Part shown: in pieces, positions 27,407 through 35,545 of the stretch
How positions within the stretch are numbered: the first letter of the stretch is position 1
How the letters are laid out: each line of letters opens with the position of its first letter
DNA from: an uncultured Anaerobiospirillum sp.
Lineage (GTDB): Bacteria > Pseudomonadota > Gammaproteobacteria > Enterobacterales > Succinivibrionaceae
Reading direction: 5' to 3'
Assembly: GCA_944389615.1 (NCBI GenBank)
Contig: CALXNA010000013.1
Coordinates: 1-64,000 of the forward strand
Length of the DNA: 64,000 bases
Translations under genes and position numbers: made by a program
Notes under the pieces: model-generated
Database searches by the model: none
Seen by the model: the letters and a program-made list of their open reading frames with translations, nothing else
Told to the model about the DNA's origin: nothing

Positions 27407-27739
27407 TTATCGGCTAAAGCACTTGGTGAGAGAGGCTGCGACCGCAGCGTTTTGTTGTGCGATATCAGCGATATCGCTTGATAAGGTTTGCAGCTTGCTC
27501 AATACGGTATCATCGAGGTTCGCCTGCTGCGCCAGCTGGTGCAGCTCGTCTGCAGCCGCCTGAGCACTTTGACTGCTTTGGCGTAGCTGAGCGCGCAGGC
27601 GCTTGAGCTTGGCTTTGTTGGCAGGAGCTTCGTCAGGATCGTCGAGCTTGTACTTGATAAGAATCCAGAAGCTGATGACGAAAGTACCGATAATCGAAGC
27701 TGCTACCACTAATACAAGAATCGCTGAGAACAGTTGCAT
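27407..27739 (-). CDS. Small single-TM protein, array family member
   Basis: A 110-residue protein with one membrane helix (about 3-30), the linker KYKLDDPDEAPANKAK and the complete array motif: LRQSSQSAQAAADELHQLAQ, LDDTVLSKLQTLSSDIADIAQQNAAVAASLTKC. It is the first gene of the array and the clearest family example. It begins 118 bases after the DptH-like gene, beyond a terminator, with a possible -10 box TACAAT at 27782-27787, so it is probably a separate transcript. Predicted topology puts the two-helix motif in the cytoplasm. No known family recognised. Confidence 0.75.
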   Translation of the reverse strand: MQLFSAILVLVVAASIIGTFVISFWILIKYKLDDPDEAPANKAKLKRLRAQLRQSSQSAQAAADELHQLAQQANLDDTVLSKLQTLSSDIADIAQQNAAVAASLTKCFSR

Positions 27740-27821
27740 GTTGGGCCTTCACTGTTGACTTATCGTTGCACCATTGTGGGTATTGTAGCGTATCTTGGGC
27801 CTGCGCTCGTACTTCTACCCT

Positions 27822-27846
27822 AAAAGCCGGGCTAGTCTGGCCCGGC
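27822..27846 (-). terminator. Terminator after the DptH-like gene
   Basis: On the minus strand GCCGGGC pairs with GCCCGGC around a seven-base loop, followed by TTTTA. It ends the four-gene Dpt-like transcript 10-35 bases after the stop codon. Confidence 0.7.
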
Positions 27847-27856
27847 CGGAGGGCGC

Positions 27857-30800
27857 TTAAAGTAAGCCTTGGGCTTGGAGCAGGGCGCAGAGCTTTTGTG
27901 CGGTGAGCTGATCGAGGTTCAACTGGTGGCGCAGGTCGCGCTCGGTGATGCGGCGGCCTTGGGCCTTGGCTTCAGCGCAAAGGCGCTGCGCTTGCGGCAG
28001 CACCTGAGCCAAGTCGATACTGCTCCCGCTTACTTGCGGTATCAGTTGAGTCAGGTACTCAGGATCGCCGTAGCGCTGATGCCATGCCTCGACCATGGCG
28101 CTGATTTCGCTCTCGGTGACATAGGCACCGTGCGCCCGCTGCGTGGTCTCGTCGCTGAAGCGATGCAGCATGTCGCCGCGGCCCAGTAAGGTCTCCGCCC
28201 CGGTCTCATCTAAGATGATCTTAGATTCGCGGTAGTCGCTGACCTTAAAGGCGATGCGCGCAGGCAGGTTGCTCTTGATAAGACCGGTGACCACCTCTGC
28301 GCGCGGCGACTGCGTGGCGAAGATCAAGTGGATGCCGGCGGCGCGGCACTTACCGGCAAGGCGCTCGATCAGCGCCTCAAACTCGGCGCGCTTGGCGCGG
28401 TTTTGCGCCATGAGGTCATTGAACTCGTCGACCAAGACCACAATGCGCGGCAGCGGCTCCAAGTACTCGGTGGTTTGGGCGGAGTTGAGGTAGTTGAGGT
28501 GGCGCTGGCCCCGGGCCCGCTCTTGTAGCAGGTACTGGTTGTAGGTGCTGAGCTTGCTGCCCAAGTTCAGGTCATCAAAGAGCTGGACGCGACGCTCCAT
28601 CTCTTCGATACACCAGCGCAGGGCCCGCATCGCGTCCTCGGTGACGTCTTTGATCGGCGGCAAGAGCATGTGTGGCAGCCGGGCGTAGGTATTGAACTCG
28701 CGCTTGGGGTCAATGATGATGAGGCGCAGCTCCTGTGGCGAGTGCTTGGCAATCAGCGAGAGCAGAATGGCGTTGAGCCCCACCGACTTGCCTGAGCCGG
28801 TGGTGCCTGCTACCAGCAGGTGCGGGCCGCCACTGACCAAGTCGCGGATCACAACGGAGCCATCCGGAGTGAGGCCTAAGGCCAGCGGCAGCTCCGCCGT
28901 ACAGGCGTTAAACTCAGGGCTGACCAAGACGTCGCCTAAGGCAATGGTTTGGCGCTGCTCGTTGGGCACCTCCAACCTGACGGTGTTGGTGTCAAAGCGC
29001 ACCGAGCGCACGCCTAACTTGCGCGGCATCTCATCTAAGATCCGCTCAATGGCACGTACCGTCTCGCCGTAGTCGAGGCGAATGGTATAGCCTGTGATGA
29101 TCGGGCCCGGCACATAGCAGTTGCGATCAACCTTGGCCAAGACTCCAAACTCTTGGAGCGTGGCGTCGATCTTATCGGCCATGCTGTTGAGATAACGCAA
29201 GTTGGTGCCATGGTCGTAATGCGAGCGCGGCAAAAGCTCAGCCACCGGAGGGCGCCATGCATTGTAGGCACGCCGTGGCACGGTCGCCAACCACTTGCTG
29301 CGCTCTGGTGCCAGATCAGTGGGGGCTTGATCTTCCCACACCGGCATGGCCGCGGGCGCAGGGCGCGTTGGTGCGTGAGGGGCAGGCTTAGTTGCAGGAG
29401 CCGACGGCGGCTCTATCGTGTCAGAAACTAATAGCCCTGGTTGACGCATCAGCACTTCGTTTTCAAGCTGAAAAGCTGGGGTCGAGTTGGGGGCCTGCTG
29501 AGGGGCGTTTGCGTCGCCGTGAGGCCCAGCCGCGCGCTGCTCTGAGCGCATCTCTGAGTGAACCGTGTTATGACCCGTTGGCGCAGCATACTGCTGAGCG
29601 TAATTCGGCTCGAAGTTCGTAGTGGTGTAGGCGTAGGTGGTGTGATAGCCGGACTGAGCGGTAGGTTGCGCAGCAGGCTGAGCCCGCGAGCTCTCGTTCG
29701 GCGCATAGTACGGTGGCGCGCTGTTAGGAGCGGTCGGGGCGTTGGTGGTGCGATAGCCATACTGGGCAGCAGGTTGAGCGGCTGGCTGAGCCCGCGAGCT
29801 CTCGTTCGGCGCATAGTACGGCGGTGCGCTGTTAGGAGCGGTTGGGGCGTTGGTGGCGCGATAGCCGGACTGCGCGGTAGGTTGCGCGGCAGGTTGAGCC
29901 CAAGTGTTTTCGTTCGGCGCATAGTACGGCGGTGCGCTGTTCAGAGCGTTTGGAGCGTTGGTCGCGCGATAGCCGGACTGCGCGGCAGGTTGCGTGGTAG
30001 GCTGAGCCCGTGTGCTCTCGTTTGGCGCGTAGTACGGTGGTGCGCTGTTTGGAGCAGTTGGGGCATTGGTCGCGCGATAGCCGGACTGCGCAGTAGGTTG
30101 CGTGGCAGGTTGCGCCTGTGCCGTGCTATTGCGCGGGTCATAGGCCTGTTGGGCTCTGTACGGAGCGGGTGAAGCGTAGGCTGCACGATCTCCGTACTGA
30201 GCGGCAGCTTGCGCAGCAGGCTGAGCCCGCGTGCTCTCGTCCGACGCATAGTACGGCGGTGCGCTGTTCGGAGCGGTGTTGGCGGAGGTGGAGCGAGCAC
30301 CGGTCTGGACGGCAGCTTGCGCGGTAGGTTGAGCCAGCGTGTTATCGCTCGGCGCAGAGTACGGCTCGAAGCTGCTCGGAGCGGGGCGGGCGCTGGTGAT
30401 CTCAGCACTGGCTTCGTCGGGAGCGGTCTGCGGCGCAATTGTGCTGACGTCCTGCGGCGGGGTAAAGGCCTCAGTCGTTAGCGCCATTGGTGTCTTAAGC
30501 TCTTGAGCTTGGGGCAGCTGCGCAGGCAGCAAGAAGACCGGGTCGGTGCTGCAGCAGTACTCTATGATGGTGTTGTCGTGGCAGGCTGCCGCAAGCGCTT
30601 GGAGCGCGGCGCGCGTGCCGATGGCATTGGACTTATGGAATTGCTGCAAGACGAGGTCGACGCCTTGGCCGGTGAACTTGGCTTGCACCAGTGGGAAGCC
30701 CGACTCTGGGCTGGACTTGTCCAGCTTGGGCTTGATGGTGGATTCGCACAGCGGGGCGCTGATTAAGCTGTCATCGCCAGCGCTGGTACGGGCAAAGACC

Positions 30801-33800
30801 AAGGAGCAGCCCTTGAGCAGAATGTCCACTTGGCCATTGCGAATCAGCTGCTGAATGCGGCTAAACTCGGCACTGGCTTGCTTTTGGTCAGCGTTGAGCT
30901 GCGCCAGCTGGTCGCTATTGTCGACCAACATGTCGGCGATGCGCGCAAGCCATTGCTTGCGATCGAGGCTGTGGCGCGAAGCGTAGCGCTTGAAGGCGCG
31001 CTGCAAGAGCTCCGTGGTCTCGCGGGTTTGCTGCAGCGACTTGTTGGCTGCATCGGTGCTCGGGATCTCTAAGAACTTGCTCTCTAACACCACCAAGTTG
31101 AGCAGGTAGTGCGCATCGCCCTGTTTGATGATCTGAATGCCCAAGAGGTCGGCCAAGCGCTTGCTGCGCTGGGAGCCACTGGCGGCGAAGATGGCCTTGT
31201 AGTCATCAAGGTAGACCAAGGTGCGGTAGGTCTGGGCTTGGGCATGATAGTGTTCAGCGAGCAAGTCCATCATGCTTTGCGCCATGAAGCCGGTTAAGAC
31301 CACACCCATGAGCTCATAGGCGTGCTGGCGCCGCAATTGGGCATGCATCAGCAAGCGCCCTGAGATGTTCAAGGAGGCCGCGGCCACTTGGTTCAAGCAT
31401 TGGGCCTGCTGATTGATATCTAAGCCACAAGCGGCGACCAAGTCCATGAGGAATTGGCGCGTCTTGGCCTCGACTTGCACCTTGGTGGCAATCAGGAAGT
31501 TGATGCTGTTCTGCGGCAGCTTTTGGTAGTACAGAACGCGAATGCCCTTGGCCTTGAGCTGCTTGCGATCGAGCAAGTCATCAAGGTAGAACACGGCATC
31601 GCACGATTGGTGAATCTGCTCGACCGCTTGCTCGAGTGGCTCGCTGATGCTGTCTTGGCTCTGGGTATCGAGGCAGCGCACGTACAGCGGCGTCGGAATG
31701 GTCTGTGCGCTCATCTGGGTCAGACCTAAGGCTGAGGCTGCTTGGGCGGCTTGTTGAGCTGCTTGCTCTTGAGAGGCCAAGGCCTGCTGCAGCTTGCTTT
31801 GGGCGGCCCTAAAGGCCTCGTCGCTGCCGCTTTTGAGGTAGTAGATGCTGTGGAGCAGCAAGATCTTGCTCAGAGGCAGGACGGGACTGATCACAAAGCG
31901 CCCCATGGCCGTGTTAGGCGTGGCAGCAACCATATTGATGAGCGAAGGCTGGTAGTGCACCTCATCGCTCACCAGCGGCACTTCTTGCGGTGCGCTGAAC
32001 TTGAACACCGATTTGGCATCGAAGGCATGCACCATCAGGCCAATTTGGGCAAAGCGCTCGTTGCTCTTGTCTTGCGCGGTGCGGTCGTAGTGCGCAAAGC
32101 CACCACCACTGGTGGCGTGGGACTGCAAGCTCATGCGATCGAGGTAGTCGTTGAGGGTGCTGCCACGCTTGGCGCTGCTGTCGCCATGGTCTTGGAGCAG
32201 AATGGTGACGCTGACTGCTTTGACAAACTCCGGGCCTTCGAGGCTTTGTTTTAAGGCAAAGCGCTCGGTCTCAAACAAGGAGAAGACGTCTTGGGCGGCG
32301 CGAATGTCTGGGCACAAGATGACCAAGTTTAGGTGCGTGCCTGGCCACTTCTCGCGCTGAGTTGTCTTAAGTTGGCGGTAGAGCTCCAAGGCAAAGCCCG
32401 CTGCTGGGCAGTGGCTCAGCACCAAGGTGCATTGGCTGAGCGGATACGGGTGATGCTCAAGGTAGGCGCTGATCTGCCCGCCGATGGCGTTCAGGGCAAT
32501 CTCGCTGGAGTTACTGCTGGCATTAGCCCCGCCAATACCGGTGCACCCACCGCCGCCTTGGGAGCCGATGAAGAGATTGGTCAGCTCAGACTTCTTGGGA
32601 CGGCCGCGCCCTTTTTTGTTGCTGGGGCGGGCGAGGTTGGTGCCTAAGTCTTGTTGGAGTTTGGCGGCCGCGACATAGAGGGTGTAGCCGCCCAAGCCTT
32701 GGGTAGCAATGAGCTCATGGTAGCGCGCTACCGGCTCGTGGGGCTGCTGCACCTCCACCAAGCACAGCTCCGGGGCGTCGTAGTAGTTGAGGTCTTGGGC
32801 TAAGGAGGCCAAGAAGACCGCGCGGTCGTTGATCGAAATCGGCTTGGTGAAGATGTCGGTGATCAACTCATGGATGCGCTCTAACTTGCAGGCGTGGCTG
32901 CGCAGCGCCTCGACTGTAAACGGCGTGGCAATGGCGTAACTCAGGTTCTGGCGACTGCCGCTCTTGCGGTAGGCCATGCCCACTTGCAGCGTCAGCGCTA
33001 ACAGCTCCTTGAGCGCAGGCTCGCCCATGGCGTTGAGCGGGCTGTGGAGTAGCTCATAGTGCAGCGCGCTGTAGCTGTGAGCCAAGGCATGGCAGGCGCT
33101 CGGTTGCAGGCTATAGGCCTTAAGCTGCTCTAAGCAGTGGTGATACTGCGTGGCAAAGTCCGTAAAGCGCGTGTTGATCGCATGAAGCGAGTCCCTCACC
33201 GCCTGCTGGTTGTTAGGATCAAGCGGTTGGGCCGTCCGGCGCTGCACCAAGGCGTCCCAACACTGCTGCCAGCGAGCGCTGAGATTGCAGTGCGGGTCGT
33301 CGCTGCCAAAGAAGCTCCGGGGCTCGCCCTCACAGAGCAAGGTGGCGTTGTTATAGAGGCTGAGCTCTTGCTCGCTACCTTGCGTGCTCAGGTCTTCGTG
33401 CTCAAACACGCCGCAGCGCAGCTCGGGGCGAGCCACTAAGTTTTCAAGGTCAGCACGGAACATGAAGCTGACGCGCTCGGGGCGCAGCTGCCACTTGATC
33501 TTAAACGGCTTGCCCTGTACCAGCTCCCCGGCCGTCCCCTTGGATGCGCCATCAGGGGCGTCCTTGGGCGTGCCAATTGAGGCGCCCTCCAAGGCGCTAT
33601 GCGGGGCGCCATTCATAGCGCCATCCTTGATGCGATAGGTTGGAGTCAGCACCAAGTCGATGGTGGTGTCTTTGTCCGTGCTCTTGGTCGAGCGCTTGGC
33701 GTCGTGCGCCGTTAAGAAGCGGTCGAAGTCAAAGAGCGGATTGAGCTCGGCATCCTGCTCCGGCTCGTGCTTGGAGGTCGTTTTGCTGCCGCCATAATCC

Positions 33801-35473
33801 ACCACTAAGAGCCCATTTAGACTCGCCGCTAAGTGGCGCAAAAAGGCGCCATAGCGCAGACTAAAGTAGGTCATGACCTCGTAGTTCTTGGCGCAGATCT
33901 GCTGGATAGTGCCGTCCAAGGTCAGGTTGAGGCGTACCAGCTCTTCTTCTCTGTCGTCATCGACGCTGCGTACCAAGTTGAGCATCGCCTTGCTCAAGGA
34001 CAAGAGGAAATTGGGCTCAGCGATGATGTCTTCGTGGTAGATGTAGCGCTCCCACTCCTTGCTGATGCTCGGGTTTTGGTCGAAGATGGCGCGGCGGCGC
34101 TGGTATAAATCGTTGAGCTCATTGCGCTGATCGCGCGTTAAGTTCTGCAGCTTTTGCTGCACCAGCTCAATTGTGCTCTCCTCTTGCGCGCTCAACTTGG
34201 CCTCGTTGGTCAAGTTCTCTTGGAACATGTCCATGGTGCGCTCATACAGGCTCTTCTTGCGCGTAGCTTGAGGCTCATCGTTAAAGAAGAGTGCGAGCTT
34301 GCCCTCCCACTCGATGGTGCAGAGCTCTGTGAAGAGCGTCTCGCGTTGCGCCCACTCTGCGACAAATTGCTTGAGCAGGCCTGCCTCCCACTCTGACAGC
34401 ATGGGTGCCTCACCTTGGGGTAGGCTCAGCAGCTTTTGCAGGTTGTGCGTCAGCTTGTCTTGCTTGAAGTTCTCAAGGGGCAGTCCCGAGGCTGTGGCGA
34501 AGTTAAAGAGGGTTGGGCGCTCTTTTAAGGTCGCGTTGATCTTACGGGCGACATAGTCTTTGGTGTAGGACTTGACGGGCTTACCGGTGTTGGTAAAGAG
34601 CTCAGCTTGGCGCGGCAGCTGGAAGGTTGGCAGCGTCTCACCCAGCGCCACGCGCAGGTTGGGCGCGCCTGCGGCCAAGCGCAGCAAGACTGCCGCAAGG
34701 TAGTCGCTGACATCGCTCGGCTTTAAGCTCAAGGTCTCGATCAAGGCGCTGAGGGTGATGGCCAAGTCAGACTGTAAGGGGTTGGTCAAAAGCTCCCCTA
34801 AAACGCGTGGTATGTTCTGAAGCTTAGCCACCTCGTCTTGCGCTTGCAGCTGCGCCAGCAGCGGCGGCAGCGTCTCTTGCAGGCGGATTAGCACCTCAGT
34901 TAAGACCGTCTTTTGGGCCAAGTGCTGCTTTAAGCTCTCTGAGCTGATGCGATCGGGGATATTGCTTAAGGTGTCCTCGTTTTCGCCCATGGAGATGGCG
35001 CTGAGCACCACACTGCCCGGGGCGATGTTATTGCGCCAATAGGTGGCGTTTTGATCGTCCGGCACGACCCACGCAGGCCGCGGCGTACCCACGTCTAAGT
35101 CTTGCAGTGCCTTGGTGGTAATAGCCACGGTCAAGTGGCTCAAGCTGCGCTCCCCTTGCGCCTTGAGCACTTCCACCTGCGCCACGATGTCCTTGATGTA
35201 GCGCGGCTCTAAGTGCTCACATAAGATCAGGCGCGACGGGGCCACAGCGGGCGTACTCTCCTCGCCCTCATCGAACAGCTCCTCCGGCAGGCATTCCTTA
35301 ATGCACTGCACGCCCACTAAGCCCAAGATCAAGGCGCTCAGGCGCTGTTGCGCGGCACGCTCAGCCGCATAGAGCGTGCGCTGGTAGGCCAAGGCCTGCT
35401 GCTCGGCCGGGGTGAGCGCTAAGGATGCGTTAGCATCAAGGTGCAAAGCAGAGTTTTCTTGAGACATAGACAT
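27857..35473 (-). CDS. DptH-like giant protein with FtsK-type motor
   Basis: A 2538-residue protein. Residues 1-1690 have no simple signature; the block PNTAMGRFVISPVLPLSKILL near 1195 and the position after DptF/DptG-like genes suggest DptH, the large ATPase of phosphorothioation-dependent restriction. Residues about 1690-1960 form a Pro/Gln/Ala/Tyr-rich linker with 36-residue repeats. From about 2090 is a full FtsK/SpoIIIE-type motor: an alpha-like region, Walker A GTTGSGKS near 2222, PKREFNTYARLPHML, Walker B VVLVDEF near 2343, FATQSP, and a C-terminal winged-helix-like segment (ITERDLRHQLNLDQLTAQKLCALLQAQG). Linker plus motor strongly resembles FtsK, but the four N-terminal membrane helices of FtsK are absent. 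Usual DptH is about 1700 residues. Confidence 0.6.
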   Translation of the reverse strand: MSMSQENSALHLDANASLALTPAEQQALAYQRTLYAAERAAQQRLSALILGLVGVQCIKECLPEELFDEGEESTPAVAPSRLILCEHLEPRYIKDIVAQVEVLKAQGERSLSHLTVAITTKALQDLDVGTPRPAWVVPDDQNATYWRNNIAPGSVVLSAISMGENEDTLSNIPDRISSESLKQHLAQKTVLTEVLIRLQETLPPLLAQLQAQDEVAKLQNIPRVLGELLTNPLQSDLAITLSALIETLSLKPSDVSDYLAAVLLRLAAGAPNLRVALGETLPTFQLPRQAELFTNTGKPVKSYTKDYVARKINATLKERPTLFNFATASGLPLENFKQDKLTHNLQKLLSLPQGEAPMLSEWEAGLLKQFVAEWAQRETLFTELCTIEWEGKLALFFNDEPQATRKKSLYERTMDMFQENLTNEAKLSAQEESTIELVQQKLQNLTRDQRNELNDLYQRRRAIFDQNPSISKEWERYIYHEDIIAEPNFLLSLSKAMLNLVRSVDDDREEELVRLNLTLDGTIQQICAKNYEVMTYFSLRYGAFLRHLAASLNGLLVVDYGGSKTTSKHEPEQDAELNPLFDFDRFLTAHDAKRSTKSTDKDTTIDLVLTPTYRIKDGAMNGAPHSALEGASIGTPKDAPDGASKGTAGELVQGKPFKIKWQLRPERVSFMFRADLENLVARPELRCGVFEHEDLSTQGSEQELSLYNNATLLCEGEPRSFFGSDDPHCNLSARWQQCWDALVQRRTAQPLDPNNQQAVRDSLHAINTRFTDFATQYHHCLEQLKAYSLQPSACHALAHSYSALHYELLHSPLNAMGEPALKELLALTLQVGMAYRKSGSRQNLSYAIATPFTVEALRSHACKLERIHELITDIFTKPISINDRAVFLASLAQDLNYYDAPELCLVEVQQPHEPVARYHELIATQGLGGYTLYVAAAKLQQDLGTNLARPSNKKGRGRPKKSELTNLFIGSQGGGGCTGIGGANASSNSSEIALNAIGGQISAYLEHHPYPLSQCTLVLSHCPAAGFALELYRQLKTTQREKWPGTHLNLVILCPDIRAAQDVFSLFETERFALKQSLEGPEFVKAVSVTILLQDHGDSSAKRGSTLNDYLDRMSLQSHATSGGGFAHYDRTAQDKSNERFAQIGLMVHAFDAKSVFKFSAPQEVPLVSDEVHYQPSLINMVAATPNTAMGRFVISPVLPLSKILLLHSIYYLKSGSDEAFRAAQSKLQQALASQEQAAQQAAQAASALGLTQMSAQTIPTPLYVRCLDTQSQDSISEPLEQAVEQIHQSCDAVFYLDDLLDRKQLKAKGIRVLYYQKLPQNSINFLIATKVQVEAKTRQFLMDLVAACGLDINQQAQCLNQVAAASLNISGRLLMHAQLRRQHAYELMGVVLTGFMAQSMMDLLAEHYHAQAQTYRTLVYLDDYKAIFAASGSQRSKRLADLLGIQIIKQGDAHYLLNLVVLESKFLEIPSTDAANKSLQQTRETTELLQRAFKRYASRHSLDRKQWLARIADMLVDNSDQLAQLNADQKQASAEFSRIQQLIRNGQVDILLKGCSLVFARTSAGDDSLISAPLCESTIKPKLDKSSPESGFPLVQAKFTGQGVDLVLQQFHKSNAIGTRAALQALAAACHDNTIIEYCCSTDPVFLLPAQLPQAQELKTPMALTTEAFTPPQDVSTIAPQTAPDEASAEITSARPAPSSFEPYSAPSDNTLAQPTAQAAVQTGARSTSANTAPNSAPPYYASDESTRAQPAAQAAAQYGDRAAYASPAPYRAQQAYDPRNSTAQAQPATQPTAQSGYRATNAPTAPNSAPPYYAPNESTRAQPTTQPAAQSGYRATNAPNALNSAPPYYAPNENTWAQPAAQPTAQSGYRATNAPTAPNSAPPYYAPNESSRAQPAAQPAAQYGYRTTNAPTAPNSAPPYYAPNESSRAQPAAQPTAQSGYHTTYAYTTTNFEPNYAQQYAAPTGHNTVHSEMRSEQRAAGPHGDANAPQQAPNSTPAFQLENEVLMRQPGLLVSDTIEPPSAPATKPAPHAPTRPAPAAMPVWEDQAPTDLAPERSKWLATVPRRAYNAWRPPVAELLPRSHYDHGTNLRYLNSMADKIDATLQEFGVLAKVDRNCYVPGPIITGYTIRLDYGETVRAIERILDEMPRKLGVRSVRFDTNTVRLEVPNEQRQTIALGDVLVSPEFNACTAELPLALGLTPDGSVVIRDLVSGGPHLLVAGTTGSGKSVGLNAILLSLIAKHSPQELRLIIIDPKREFNTYARLPHMLLPPIKDVTEDAMRALRWCIEEMERRVQLFDDLNLGSKLSTYNQYLLQERARGQRHLNYLNSAQTTEYLEPLPRIVVLVDEFNDLMAQNRAKRAEFEALIERLAGKCRAAGIHLIFATQSPRAEVVTGLIKSNLPARIAFKVSDYRESKIILDETGAETLLGRGDMLHRFSDETTQRAHGAYVTESEISAMVEAWHQRYGDPEYLTQLIPQVSGSSIDLAQVLPQAQRLCAEAKAQGRRITERDLRHQLNLDQLTAQKLCALLQAQGLL
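29600..30400. repeat. 108-bp tandem repeats inside the DptH-like gene
   Basis: Units of 108 bp (36 codons) recur with phase marks at 29701, 29809, 29917 and 30025 and in more diverged form to about 30340. Each encodes SAPPYYAPNES(S/T)RAQPAAQPTAQ and then SGYRATNAPTAPN. The exact period, high DNA identity and reading-frame conservation indicate recent expansion by unequal exchange. Confidence 0.85.
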
Positions 35474-35545
35474 GGCCCCAATTACGGCGCAAGTGCGCCC
35501 GATAAAAACAAGACAATCCGTGTGCGCCCTGCGGCGCGGTGCCGC

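Noticed and set aside
29558..30481. Long overlapping plus-strand ORFs over the DptH repeats
   Set aside because: They are Arg-rich shadows created by the 108-bp repeats on the opposite strand, without ribosome sites.
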